From Goekera deserti (GTDB lineage: Bacteria; Actinomycetota; Actinomycetes; Mycobacteriales; Geodermatophilaceae): a stretch of 64,000 bases of DNA. Below the pieces are notes generated by a model. It was not told the origin of the DNA and made no database searches. It was given only the letters and a program-made list of their open reading frames with translations. Below are positions 16,158 to 25,334 of this stretch, piece by piece. The translations under genes and the position numbers were made by a program. The DNA lies in NCBI RefSeq assembly GCF_010685995.1, contig NZ_JAAGWK010000034.1, forward strand, positions 1 through 64,000. Direction: 5' to 3'. The first letter of the stretch is position 1; every line of letters begins with the position of its first letter.

Positions 16158-18997
16158 CCGTCGAGGCGACCGCACCCGCCCACACCGGCCCCGACCCCGG
16201 GCTGGCCGACGCGCTGCGCCGGGCCGGGGTCACCGACGTCGACGACTCCGGGCTGGCCCGGGCGCTGTACTCCACCGACGCCTCGCTGTACCGGGTGCTG
16301 CCGCTGGCCGTGGTGCGCCCGCGGCACCCCGACGAGATCATGGCCACGCTGGAGGTGTGCCGCGCCCTCGGGGTGCCGCTGACCGCCCGCGGGGCAGGCA
16401 CCTCGATCGCCGGCAACGCGGTGGGCCCCGGGGTGGTCTTCGACACCAGCCGGCACCTGCACCGGGTGCACGCGGTCGACGCCGAGGCGCGCACCGCGGT
16501 GGTCGACCCGGGCGTCGTCCAGGCGTCGCTGCAGGCCGCCGCCCGGCCGTACGGGCTGCGCTTCGGGCCCGATCCGAGCACGCACAACCGCTGCACGATC
16601 GGCGGGATGATCGGCAACAACGCCTGCGGTTCCCGGGCGCTGGGCTACGGCCGGACGTCGGACAACGTCGTCGCCCTGGACGTGGTCACCGGCGCCGGAG
16701 CCCGGCTGCGTCTGGACGACGGTCCGGTGGGCGGGGACGGGGTGCCCGCGCCGCTGCAGGCGCTGGTCGACGCGCACCTGGCCACGATCCGCACGGAGCT
16801 GGGCCGCTTCGGCCGGCAGGTGTCCGGCTACTCCCTGGAGCACCTGCTGCCCGAGCGCGGCCGCAGCCTGGCCCGCACCCTGGTGGGCAGCGAGGGCACG
16901 CTCGCGCTGACGCTGGGGGCCACCGTGCGGCTGGTGCCGGAGCCGTCGGCGCGGGCGCTGGTGGTGCTGGGCTACCCGTCGATGGCCGACGCCGCCGACG
17001 CCACCCCCGGGCTGCTGCCGTACCGGCCGACCGCGGTGGAGGGGCTGGACTCCCGGATCATCCAGCGGCTGCGCGACGTGCCGGCCGCCACCGTGCCGGA
17101 GCTGCCGCGCGGGGAGGGCTGGCTGATCGTCGAGGTCACCGGCGACGACCCGGCCGAGATCGCCGACCGGGTCGGGAAGATGGTCGCCGGGGCCGGCGCG
17201 GTGGACGCCCTGGTGGTCAGCGACGCCGCGCAGGCCGGCGCGATCTGGCGGATCCGGGAGGACGGCGCCGGGCTGGCCGCGCGCACCAGCGACGGCCGGG
17301 CCGCGCACGCCGGCTGGGAGGACGCCGCCGTCCCGGTGGAGCAGCTGGGCTCCTACCTGCGGAGCTTCGAGGCGCTGCTCACCGGGCACGGGTTGCAGGG
17401 GCTGCCCTACGGGCACTTCGGTGACGGCTGCGTGCACGTGCGGATCGACTTCCCGTTCGCCGGCGGCGGCACCGCGACCTACCGCAGCTTCATCACCGAC
17501 GCCGCCCGCCTGGTGGCCTCCTACGGCGGCTCGATGTCCGGGGAGCACGGCGACGGCCGGGCGCGCAGCGAGCTGCTGCCGCACATGTACTCCCCCGCAG
17601 CGATCACGCTGTTCGAGCAGGTCAAGGGCGTGCTGGACCCCGACGACCTGCTCAACCCGGGCGTGCTGGTGCGCCCGGCGCCGTTCGACGCCGACGTGCG
17701 GGTGGCCGCGGTGGCCCCGCACCGCACCCAGCTGGCGCTGGCCTACCGGCACGACGGCGGCGACCTGTCCGCGGCCGTGCACCGCTGCACCGGGGTGGGC
17801 AAGTGCCGGGCGGACACGACGTCCACCGGCGGGGTCATGTGCCCCTCCTACCTGGCCACCCGGGAGGAGAAGGACTCCACCCGGGGCCGGGCCCGGGTGC
17901 TGCAGGAGATGCTCGCCCCCGGGGGGCCGGTGCAGGACTGGCGCTCACCGGAGGTGCACGAGGCGCTGGACCTGTGCCTGTCCTGCAAGGGCTGCTCCCG
18001 GGACTGCCCGACCGGGGTGGACATGGCCGCCTACAAGGCCGAGGTGCTCCACCAGTCCTACCGCCGCCGGCTGCGCCCCCGCTCGCACTACGCGCTGGGC
18101 CGGCTGCCGTTCTGGAGCGACCTGGTCGCGCGGGCCCCGCGGCTGGTCAACGGGCTGACCCGCTCCCGGCTGGGCGGCACGCTGGCGCGCTGGGGCGCCG
18201 GGGTCGACCAGCGGCGGTCGCTGCCGGCGTTCGCCACCCGCACCTTCCGCCAGGACTGGACCCCGCGCGTGCCGGACACGCGTCCCCCCGTCGCGCTGTG
18301 GGTGGACTCGTTCACCGACCACTTCGCGCCCGCCGCCGCCGAGGCCACCGTCGCGGTGCTGGAGGCGGCCGGCTACCGGGTGGAGGTGCCCGACGACGAC
18401 ACCTGCTGCGGGCTGACCTGGATCACCACCGGCCAGCTGGACGCCGCCCGGCGGATCCTCGGGCACACGGTCACCACGCTGGCGGCCTACGCGGACGCCG
18501 GCACCCCGATCGTGGGCGTGGAGCCCTCCTGCACCGCGGTGCTGCGCGGGGAGTCCCAGGAGCTGCTGGACGACGGGGGCACGGGCGGGGCTGCGGCCCG
18601 GGTCGCCGCGGCCACCCGCACCCTGGCCGAGCTGCTCACCGGCACCGAGGGCTGGGAGCCGCCGTCGCTGGCCGGGGTGGAGGTGGTGGCCCAGCCGCAC
18701 TGCCATCACCACTCGGTGATGGGCTGGAGCACCGACGAGGAGCTGCTGCGCCGGGCCGGTGCGACGGTCACCCGGGTCGGCGGCTGCTGCGGGCTGGCCG
18801 GCAACTGGGGTGTGGAGAAGGGGCACCACGACGTGTCGGTGGCCATCGCCGAGCAGTCGCTGCTGCCCGCGGTGCGGGCCGCCGGCGCGGGCGCGGTCGT
18901 GCTCGCCGACGGCTTCTCCTGCCGCACCCAGCTCGACCAGTTGGCCGGCGCACCGAGCGAGCACCTGGCCCAGCTGCTGGCCCGGCACACGAGGTGA
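16154..18997 (+). CDS. FAD/Fe-S D-2-hydroxyacid dehydrogenase (YdiJ-like)
   Basis: A 947-residue fusion. Residues 1 to about 520 are a FAD_binding_4/FAD-oxidase unit: AGTSIAGNAVGPG, PSTHNRCTIGGMIGNN, LVGSEGTLALT, GHFGDGCVHVRIDFP, SGEHGDGRARSELL. The second half carries 4Fe-4S cysteines (CTGVGKC; CLSCKGCSRDCP) and two CCG-type motifs (TCCGLTW, GGCCGLAGNWG), like the GlpC/LutA electron-transfer modules. E. coli YdiJ has the same plan and is reported to oxidise D-2-hydroxyglutarate (from memory). The GTGA overlap with the HOT-like gene makes D-2-hydroxyglutarate the favoured substrate; D-lactate is the main alternative. Electrons probably go to the quinone pool. Confidence 0.82.
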   Translation: MTVEATAPAHTGPDPGLADALRRAGVTDVDDSGLARALYSTDASLYRVLPLAVVRPRHPDEIMATLEVCRALGVPLTARGAGTSIAGNAVGPGVVFDTSRHLHRVHAVDAEARTAVVDPGVVQASLQAAARPYGLRFGPDPSTHNRCTIGGMIGNNACGSRALGYGRTSDNVVALDVVTGAGARLRLDDGPVGGDGVPAPLQALVDAHLATIRTELGRFGRQVSGYSLEHLLPERGRSLARTLVGSEGTLALTLGATVRLVPEPSARALVVLGYPSMADAADATPGLLPYRPTAVEGLDSRIIQRLRDVPAATVPELPRGEGWLIVEVTGDDPAEIADRVGKMVAGAGAVDALVVSDAAQAGAIWRIREDGAGLAARTSDGRAAHAGWEDAAVPVEQLGSYLRSFEALLTGHGLQGLPYGHFGDGCVHVRIDFPFAGGGTATYRSFITDAARLVASYGGSMSGEHGDGRARSELLPHMYSPAAITLFEQVKGVLDPDDLLNPGVLVRPAPFDADVRVAAVAPHRTQLALAYRHDGGDLSAAVHRCTGVGKCRADTTSTGGVMCPSYLATREEKDSTRGRARVLQEMLAPGGPVQDWRSPEVHEALDLCLSCKGCSRDCPTGVDMAAYKAEVLHQSYRRRLRPRSHYALGRLPFWSDLVARAPRLVNGLTRSRLGGTLARWGAGVDQRRSLPAFATRTFRQDWTPRVPDTRPPVALWVDSFTDHFAPAAAEATVAVLEAAGYRVEVPDDDTCCGLTWITTGQLDAARRILGHTVTTLAAYADAGTPIVGVEPSCTAVLRGESQELLDDGGTGGAAARVAAATRTLAELLTGTEGWEPPSLAGVEVVAQPHCHHHSVMGWSTDEELLRRAGATVTRVGGCCGLAGNWGVEKGHHDVSVAIAEQSLLPAVRAAGAGAVVLADGFSCRTQLDQLAGAPSEHLAQLLARHTR

Positions 18998-19007
18998 GCC
19001 CGGCGCC

Positions 19008-19376
19008 GTGCAGGTGACACCGATCGACGAGCGGGACAGCTCGTGGGAGGACCACCGCCCCCGGTTCCGGGTGTACGTGTTCGGTGGCGGTGGCGAGCCG
19101 GGCGGCAGCTGGGCGGTCGACACGTTCGACGTCGAGGACGCCGACGTGCTGGAGGTGACCGACTGGGCAGAGGGGCAGGCCGGCCCGGACGACCTGGTGG
19201 CCGTGGCCCTGATCGGCGAGCTCGACCCGCAGGCCGACACGGAGACCGCGCGGCGGGGCCTGGTCTGGCTGCTCGGGACCGACCCGAACGGCACGCCCTC
19301 GGACGCCACGGTGCAGCGCCTGCTCGACGGCATGCTCGCCCGCCGCGAGTCCCGCCGTGCCGCTGGAGATCGCTGA
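19008..19376 (+). CDS. Conserved acidic protein of unknown function
   Basis: A 122-residue acidic soluble protein. It opens with a charged segment (DERDSSWEDHRPRFRVYVFGGGGEPGG) and continues with WAVDTFDVEDADVLEVTDWA. GAGGTGAG nine bases upstream fits the GTG start. It follows the FAD/Fe-S dehydrogenase by 10 bases in the same direction, so co-transcription is possible. No domain recognised. Confidence 0.55.
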   Translation: MQVTPIDERDSSWEDHRPRFRVYVFGGGGEPGGSWAVDTFDVEDADVLEVTDWAEGQAGPDDLVAVALIGELDPQADTETARRGLVWLLGTDPNGTPSDATVQRLLDGMLARRESRRAAGDR

Positions 19377-19422
19377 CACGGTCCCTGCCGTAGCGGCCGG
19401 GCCGGGGCAGCCCGGTGCCTGT

Positions 19423-19830
19423 TCAGCCCACCAAGGTAAGCCGCACCTGCTCCTCGACCGGCCGGGGCGACGGGGCCGGCCGGCGGGGGGCACGGCGCGC
19501 GGTGACCCGGGCCAGCGCGCGGCGCCAGCCGGGGGTGCGGGACTGCTCCTCCAGCTCGGTGAGCCGCCGCTCCAGCGCCTCGACCCGGGCAGCACCGGCC
19601 CGCGTGCTCAGCTCGTCGGGCACGAGGTCGGCCAGCTGTTCGCTCAGCGCGGCGACCAGGCCGGCGACGTCGCCGGGGGCCAGGTGCGTGCTGCCCACGC
19701 ACACGTCCTGCCGCCACAGCGTCAGGTTCACCAGCGGGCGCTCGGGGTGCCGGCTGACCCGCACGCCCCGCCCCTCCCCGCGGACGTCCAGGAACCACGA
19801 GCCGACGCGGGGCAGAGGACGGGCTGTCAT
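19423..19830 (-). CDS. Hypothetical protein with C-terminal coiled coil
   Basis: About 135 residues (154 if the GTG at 19887 is used). The first half is a small mixed fold (GSWFLDVRGEGRGVRVSRHP, VNLTLWRQDVCVGSTHLAP); the second half is a charged helix with heptad character (RVEALERRLTELEEQSR) and a basic tail. Convergent with the preceding small gene. The ATG at 19830 is a guess: neither start has a strong ribosome site. No family recognised. Confidence 0.45.
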   Translation of the reverse strand: MTARPLPRVGSWFLDVRGEGRGVRVSRHPERPLVNLTLWRQDVCVGSTHLAPGDVAGLVAALSEQLADLVPDELSTRAGAARVEALERRLTELEEQSRTPGWRRALARVTARRAPRRPAPSPRPVEEQVRLTLVG

Positions 19831-20008
19831 GTACAGACGGTCGGGCCTCAGCGGCAGCGCGTCAAGACGTGCGCGCACCGTCTCCACCGGTCGGGGTCCG
19901 TGGTGCGCGGGTACGGATCGCGGACGGACTCAACCTGGCGGGTTCGGACAGGCGTGTTGATGGGTGGACCCTGCAGCTGGCACGGTCGTCAGCGAGAGGG
20001 AGGTCGCG

Positions 20009-20263
20009 GTGCCGAGCGAGTTCGACGAGGAGTTCGTGCGCTTCGTCGAGCAGTGGTCGCCCGCACTGCTGCGGGTGGCGTTCCTGCTGACCCTGGACGC
20101 CGACGGCGCCGTGTTGTCATCGGTGGCGCTGGTCGCCGGCAGTGCCACCACACCGGACGACCCTCGGGTGCACGGTGTTCGCCTGGTCGACGGGGACGGC
20201 GTGGTCGTGGGCGCGACGACGATCACCCCGCCCGGACAGTCGGACGACTACGACCACGGCTGA
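20009..20263 (+). CDS. Short protein resembling N-terminus of SigE-family sigma factor
   Basis: An 84-residue product with a good AGAGGGAGGT site before its GTG. Residues 1-30 (FDEEFVRFVEQWSPALLRVAFLLTLDAD) resemble the sigma-70 region 2 start of actinobacterial SigE-type ECF factors (FTEFVRxRxxALLRTAYLLTGD). The rest (SSVALVAGSATTPDDPRVHGVRLVDGDG) has no sigma region 2.2 or region 4. It is either a truncated, re-purposed remnant or a chance likeness. Confidence 0.4.
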   Translation: MPSEFDEEFVRFVEQWSPALLRVAFLLTLDADGAVLSSVALVAGSATTPDDPRVHGVRLVDGDGVVVGATTITPPGQSDDYDHG

Positions 20264-20387
20264 GGGGCGAGCCGACCGGGACCGACCGGGACCCCGAGGA
20301 GGCGAAGGACGACCGAGCCGCGGCGCACTCGGACGACCGGCCTGCCATCGCGTCCACGACCAGCGTGCCCTGGGGCGGCCGGTGCTG

Positions 20388-20503
20388 CTCCCGTGGGAAG
20401 CGTCACCGGGAGCTGGCACGTCCGCTGCACCTCCTCCCGGCACCCCGTCGACTCCTCGGACTCCCCTCCCGCGGAAAGCGTCACCTGGAGGTGACGCTTC
20501 CGC
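20388..20503. repeat. GGAAGCGTCACC repeats with hairpin
   Basis: GGAAGCGTCACC occurs at 20396-20407 within the stem CTCCCG...CGGGAG (20388-20412). A related arm, GCGGAAAGCGTCACCT (20471-20486), pairs with AGGTGACGCTTCCGC (20489-20503) across a GG loop with one bulged A. This three-fold use of one motif, in a 427-bp gap with no gene, looks like an extragenic palindromic element or strong terminator. Confidence 0.5.
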
Positions 20504-20591
20504 AGCACCCTGTCCCCCGCCCCCGACCCCTGGGAGACCTCGCGCTCTGCTCCCTCAGGCCAGGTCCCGCGGGTCGGGTCGTCCCGCCTCG

Positions 20592-20630
<39 letters not shown>

Positions 20631-20689
20631 CGCCGGCCAGGACGCGGCCGGTCACCGAGAGGGCCACCGGCTGTTCACCTGGCGGCCGC

Positions 20690-22513
20690 GTGTGCGCCGT
20701 GTCGGCTCGGCACGGTGTGCCGGTGACCCTCGACGCCCCGATCTCCCGCCGCACCCTCCTCCAGGGCACCGCCGTCGCCGCCGCCGCCGTCACGGTCGGC
20801 GGGCTCACGCCCACGGCCGCCCGCGCCACCGTCGACGACGCCGCCCGCTCCGGCATCTTCGGCTTCGGTGTCGCCAGCGGCGACCCGACCGCCACCGAAC
20901 TGCTGCTCTGGACCCGGGTGACGCCCACGCCGAAGTCCACGCCGGGCAGCGGGGTGGGCCCGGTCACCAAGGTCGACTGGGAGCTGGCCGCCGACGAGCG
21001 GTTCACCCGCGTCGTCCGGCACGGCACCGTGCGCACCGACGCCGACCGTGACCACACCGTGAAGGTCGTCGTCTCCGGGCTCACCCCGTACACCCGCTAC
21101 TTCTTCCGCTTCCGCTGCAAGGGCGCGACGTCCCCGGTCGGTCGTACCCAGACCGCCCCCGACGAGGCCGGTGTCACCCACGCGCTGCGGCTGGCCTTCG
21201 TGTCCTGCAGCAACTACACCGGCGGCTACTTCACCGCCTACCGCGGCCTGGCCGCCCGGGACGACCTGGACGCCGTCCTGCACCTGGGCGACTACCTGTA
21301 CGAGTACGGCAACGACCCGGCCGAGCCCGGCGTCGCGGGCTCCGGTGACCGCTACGGCCCGGCCGCGCTGATCGGCGTCCGGGACCACGACCCGGCCACC
21401 GAGATCGTGTCGCTGCAGGACTACCGGCTGCGGCACGCGCTGTACAAGACCGACCCGGACCTGCAGGAGGCCCACCGCCGGCACCCGTGGATCGTGATCT
21501 TCGACGACCACGAGGTCACCAACGACGCCTACGCCACGGGCGCGGAGAACCACGAGCAGCAGGACGACCCGGACACCTCCTACACCGGCCCGGGTGAGCC
21601 GGCCGGCATCCGCGCCGAGGGCGAGTTCGTCGCGCGCCGGGCACTGGCCTACCGCGCGTACCTGGAGTGGATGCCGATCCGGGAGCCCGCGAGCTGGCAG
21701 CCGCGGCCGCACCAGGGCACCCAGTTCTTCCGCCGGTTCGTCTTCGGTGACCTGGCCGAGCTGTCGGTGATTGAGACCCGGCAGAACCGCAGCCAGCAGG
21801 TGCCCACCACGGTGGGCACCACGCTGAACCCGGCGCTGGCCGACCCGGGCCGGCACCTGCCCGAGCCGCAGCAGATGACCTGGCTGACCACCGGGCTCAC
21901 CGGCAGCCACAAGGCCTGGCACCTGATCGGCAACCAGACCGTCTTCGCCCGGGTGTTCTCCCCGCAGCCCACGGCCCTGCCGGGTCAGGTGTTCAACGCC
22001 GACCAGTGGGACGGCTACCAGGCCGACCAGCGCACCCTGCTGGCGGCGATGGCGGCCTCGGGCGACACCGACCCGGTGGTGCTCACCGGCGACATCCACA
22101 GCTCCTGGGCGATCGAGCTGCCCTCGGAGCCCACCTCGGGCGACTCGGTCGGCGTCGAGTTCGTCTGCCCGTCGATCACCAGCGACGGCTTCAAGGAGGT
22201 GACGGGCAGCGCCGCCGCGGCCCAGGCCGCCACCGCCGCGTTCCAGCTGCGCAACCCGTGGGTGCGCTACCTGGAGGGGGTCGGCCACGGCTTCGCCGTC
22301 ATCGACGTCACGCCCGAGCGGGTGCAGACAGACTTCTGGTTCGTCCGCAGCAACGGCGACAAGGGCCTGGCCGTCGAGGTGCGCACCGACCCGGATGCCA
22401 CCGTCGGCTTCGAGTCGTCCTGGACGTCGGCCAAGGGCTCGCGACGGGTCACCCCGGGCACCGGCCCACTGGGCGCCCGCGGCGACCAGCCGCGGACCGC
22501 GCGCCACCACTGA
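20690..22513 (+). CDS. phoD: Alkaline phosphatase PhoD
   Basis: Secreted phosphatase/phosphodiesterase of the PhoD family, about 600 residues. A twin-arginine signal (ISRRTLLQG followed by an Ala/Val stretch) shows Tat export. The N-terminal PhoD_N domain leads to the metallophosphatase core: HLGDYLYEYG, FDDHEVTND and LTGDIHSSW supply the Fe/Ca ligands. It releases phosphate from phosphomonoesters and diesters outside the cell. Start uncertain: GTG at 20690, 20699, 20717 or 20723, with no clear ribosome site before any. No Pho box was found by eye. A strong hairpin follows the stop. Confidence 0.88.
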   Translation: MCAVSARHGVPVTLDAPISRRTLLQGTAVAAAAVTVGGLTPTAARATVDDAARSGIFGFGVASGDPTATELLLWTRVTPTPKSTPGSGVGPVTKVDWELAADERFTRVVRHGTVRTDADRDHTVKVVVSGLTPYTRYFFRFRCKGATSPVGRTQTAPDEAGVTHALRLAFVSCSNYTGGYFTAYRGLAARDDLDAVLHLGDYLYEYGNDPAEPGVAGSGDRYGPAALIGVRDHDPATEIVSLQDYRLRHALYKTDPDLQEAHRRHPWIVIFDDHEVTNDAYATGAENHEQQDDPDTSYTGPGEPAGIRAEGEFVARRALAYRAYLEWMPIREPASWQPRPHQGTQFFRRFVFGDLAELSVIETRQNRSQQVPTTVGTTLNPALADPGRHLPEPQQMTWLTTGLTGSHKAWHLIGNQTVFARVFSPQPTALPGQVFNADQWDGYQADQRTLLAAMAASGDTDPVVLTGDIHSSWAIELPSEPTSGDSVGVEFVCPSITSDGFKEVTGSAAAAQAATAAFQLRNPWVRYLEGVGHGFAVIDVTPERVQTDFWFVRSNGDKGLAVEVRTDPDATVGFESSWTSAKGSRRVTPGTGPLGARGDQPRTARHH

Positions 22514-22523
22514 CCCGCGGCGC

Positions 22524-22555
22524 CCGGCCGGGGCCCCCTCGGGGTCCCCGGCCGG
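22524..22555 (+). terminator. Terminator hairpin after phoD
   Basis: CCGGCCGGGG (22524-22533) pairs with CCCCGGCCGG (22546-22555), with an inner CCCC/GGGG extension after one mismatch. Located 11 bases after the stop codon. Confidence 0.6.
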
Positions 22556-22584
22556 CGCACCGGGCGATCAGCGGCACGCCTCGC

Positions 22585-22590
22585 TACGGT
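22585..22590 (+). promoter_or_regulatory. -10 box TACGGT for leaderless pdxY
   Basis: A TANNNT hexamer ends seven bases before the GTG of pdxY, the spacing expected when transcription starts at the initiation codon. No ribosome site is present, consistent with a leaderless message. Confidence 0.45.
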
Positions 22591-22597
22591 CTGCTGC

Positions 22598-23449
22598 GTG
22601 GTGAACGTCCTCTCCATCCAGTCCCACGTCGCCTACGGCCACGCCGGGAACTCCTCGGCGGTGTTCCCGCTGCAGCGCCTGGGCATCGAGGTGTGGCCGG
22701 TGCACACCGTGCAGTTCTCCAACCACACCGGCTACGGCGCCTGGCAGGGCCGGGTCTTCGACGGCCAGGCGGTCGACGAGGTGGTCGCCGGCATCGCCGA
22801 CCGCGGGGTGCTCGGCGGCTGCGACGCGGTGCTGTCGGGCTACCTCGGGTCGGCCGACATCGGCCACGCGGTCGTCGGGTCGGTGGCCCGGGTCAAGGCG
22901 GCCAACCCCGTGGCCGTCTACTGCTGCGACCCGGTCGTCGGCGACGTCGGCCGCGGGGTGTTCGTGCGGCCCGGCGTCCCGGAGTTCATCCGCGACGTCG
23001 CGGTGCCGGTGGCCGACCTGGTCACGCCCAACCACTACGAGCTCGACCTGCTGTCCGGGCGGACCACCCGCACCCTCGCCGAGGTGCAGGACGCCGTCGC
23101 CGCGGTGCAGGCCTTGGGCCCGCGGGTGGTGCTGACCACGTCGCTGGTCGCCGAGGACACCCCGGACGACGCGGTGGACCTGCTGGCGTCGGAGGGCGGC
23201 CGGCACTTCCGGGTGCGCACCCCGCGGCTGGACCTGTCGGTCAACGGCGCCGGCGACGCGATCGCCGCGCTGTTCCTGGCCCACTGGCTGTCCACCGGCA
23301 GCGCGGGCACGGCGCTGGGCCGGGCCGCGTCCTCGGTGTACGGGCTGCTGCGGCAGACCGCCGAGGCCGGCTCCCGGGAGATCCTGCTGGTCGCCGCCCA
23401 GGACGAGTTCGTGGCCCCCCGGCGGACGTTCGAGGTCACCGAGGTCTGA
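22598..23449 (+). CDS. pdxY: Pyridoxal kinase PdxY
   Basis: A 283-residue ribokinase-fold kinase that phosphorylates pyridoxal in the vitamin B6 salvage pathway. [51 protein letters not shown] and the anion-hole/catalytic segment [17 protein letters not shown] are classic PdxY motifs, with the catalytic Asp in GAGD. Two adjacent GTG codons (22598, 22601) could start it; the first fits the leaderless -10 box. Monocistronic. Confidence 0.93.
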   Translation: MVNVLSIQSHVAYGHAGNSSAVFPLQRLGIEVWPVHTVQFSNHTGYGAWQGRVFDGQAVDEVVAGIADRGVLGGCDAVLSGYLGSADIGHAVVGSVARVKAANPVAVYCCDPVVGDVGRGVFVRPGVPEFIRDVAVPVADLVTPNHYELDLLSGRTTRTLAEVQDAVAAVQALGPRVVLTTSLVAEDTPDDAVDLLASEGGRHFRVRTPRLDLSVNGAGDAIAALFLAHWLSTGSAGTALGRAASSVYGLLRQTAEAGSREILLVAAQDEFVAPRRTFEVTEV

Positions 23450-23581
23450 GTCGTGTGACGTCCGTGTTGCCACGCAGCGTGGCGGTCACAGCGGGCAACC
23501 AGGCACCCCTGGGCAGGGCCATGGCGGACGCTTAGCCTGGCGAACGACTCGCCGCCCCACCCCAGCCACGGAGGCCCCTGC

Positions 23582-25234
23582 ATGCGCGCGACCCCGTCCC
23601 GATCCCGCCGCCGGACGACGTCCGTCGTCACCGCCGTCGCCGTCTCCGTCCTCGCCCTCTCCGCCTGCTCGGCCGGCGGCACCACCGACGTGGCCGAGGC
23701 CGGCTCGGAGGACACCGTCGAGCTGAACGGCCTGGACCTCGACGCCCTGACCATCCCGGTGCTGCAGGACCGGATGGACGCCGGAGCCCTCACCTCGGTG
23801 GAGCTGACCCAGGCCTACCTGGACCGGATCGACGACCTGGACGGCGACCTCGGCGCGGTGCTGGCGGTGAACCCGGACGCGATCGCCGAGGCCGAGGCCA
23901 GCGACCGGGTGCGGGAGGGCGACGGGGCGCGCAGCGCCCTGGAGGGCATCCCGGTGCTGCTCAAGGACAACGTGGACACCGCCGACCTGCCCACCACCGC
24001 CGGTTCCCGGGCCCTGCTCGGCAACCGGCCCGACGACGCCACGATCACCACGGAGCTGCGCGAGGCCGGCGCCATCGTGATCGGCAAGGCGAACCTCTCC
24101 GAGTGGGCCAACTTCCGCGGCGACGACTCCACCAGCGGCTGGAGCGGGGTGGGCGGGCAGACCGCGAACCCCTACGTGCTGGACCGCAACCCGTGCGGCT
24201 CCTCCTCCGGCTCGGCGGTGGGCGTGGCCGCCTCGCTGGCCCAGGTGGCCATCGGCACCGAGACCGACGGCTCGATCGTCTGCCCGGCCGGCGCCAACGG
24301 CATCGTCGGGGTCAAGCCGACCCTGGGCATGGTCAGCCGCACCGGCATCGTGCCGATCTCGGCCGAGCAGGACACCGCCGGCCCGATGGCCCGGCACGCG
24401 ATCGACGCCGCCATCCTGCTGGAGGTCGTCTCCGGCGCCGACCCCGCCGACGCCGCCACCGGGACCGCCCCGGCCGACCTGGACTCGGCCTTCACCGACC
24501 TGGACACCGACGCCCTCGCCGGCTCCCGGATCGGCGTCTGGGCGCTGAGCCCGGAGCAGTCCACGGCCGTCGACGACGCCACCGAGGCGGTGTTCGCCGC
24601 AGCCGTGCAGCAGATCGAGGCCGCAGGTGCCACCGCGGTGCCGCTCACCCTGGCCTACGGCGAGCAGATCGGCGCCGGTGAGACCCCGTCGCTGCTGGCC
24701 GAGTTCGACCGCGACCTGGGCGCCTACCTGGCCGGCACCGACGGCGACGTGCCCGCGGACCTCGCCGGCGTGGTCGCCGCCGACGCCACCGACCCGGTGG
24801 AGCTCGCCTACTTCGGCGACGAGCTGTTCCGGCGGGCCCAGACCGCCCCGGACGCCACCGCCCAGCGCGAGGAGATCCGCCGGCTCGCCCGGGCCTCGAT
24901 CGACGAGGCGCTGGCCCAGGGCCCCGGCACCGAGGACGACCTGGACGCCGTGGTCGGGCTGACCAACACCCCGGCGTGGGTGACGAGGTACCAGTCGGTG
25001 GACGGCGAGGCCGACGCGTTCGTCTACAGCACCTCCACCCCGGCCGCCGTCGCCGGCTACCCCAGCGTCGCGGTCCCGGCCGGGTTCTCCGGGCCGCGCA
25101 ACGCCCTGCCGGTGGGCATCTCGTTCATCGGCGGCCAGTGGGCCGACGCCGACCTGCTCGACCTGGCGGCGTCCTTCGAGTCGGCGACCCAGGCCCGCCG
25201 GGCCCCGGGCTTCCTGCCCACCGTCGGCGACTGA
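23582..25234 (+). CDS. Amidase-signature lipoprotein
   Basis: A 550-residue extracytoplasmic amidase. An Arg-rich n-region, a hydrophobic core and LSAC give a lipoprotein signal (Cys29). The amidase signature Ser-cisSer-Lys triad is visible: Lys128 in LLKDNVD, the Ser cluster 207-209 in CGSSSGS, and Ser231 in TETDGSIVCPA. Homologues include secreted peptide amidases and GatA-like hydrolases; the substrate is an amide but is not predictable. The ATG has GGAGG upstream. Monocistronic, with no GatB or GatC partner, which argues against a tRNA role. Confidence 0.82.
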   Translation: MRATPSRSRRRTTSVVTAVAVSVLALSACSAGGTTDVAEAGSEDTVELNGLDLDALTIPVLQDRMDAGALTSVELTQAYLDRIDDLDGDLGAVLAVNPDAIAEAEASDRVREGDGARSALEGIPVLLKDNVDTADLPTTAGSRALLGNRPDDATITTELREAGAIVIGKANLSEWANFRGDDSTSGWSGVGGQTANPYVLDRNPCGSSSGSAVGVAASLAQVAIGTETDGSIVCPAGANGIVGVKPTLGMVSRTGIVPISAEQDTAGPMARHAIDAAILLEVVSGADPADAATGTAPADLDSAFTDLDTDALAGSRIGVWALSPEQSTAVDDATEAVFAAAVQQIEAAGATAVPLTLAYGEQIGAGETPSLLAEFDRDLGAYLAGTDGDVPADLAGVVAADATDPVELAYFGDELFRRAQTAPDATAQREEIRRLARASIDEALAQGPGTEDDLDAVVGLTNTPAWVTRYQSVDGEADAFVYSTSTPAAVAGYPSVAVPAGFSGPRNALPVGISFIGGQWADADLLDLAASFESATQARRAPGFLPTVGD

Positions 25235-25334
25235 CGCCCGCCCGGTGCTGCATCTCACGGGGTGCGGCACCGGGCCTGCTCCGGCGCATGGTGTTGGCTC
25301 AGCTCGACCCACCCGCCCCACAGAGGGAGCTCCC

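Noticed and set aside
20396-20503. Transposable element inverted repeats
   Set aside because: No transposase frame or target duplications; only short palindromes.
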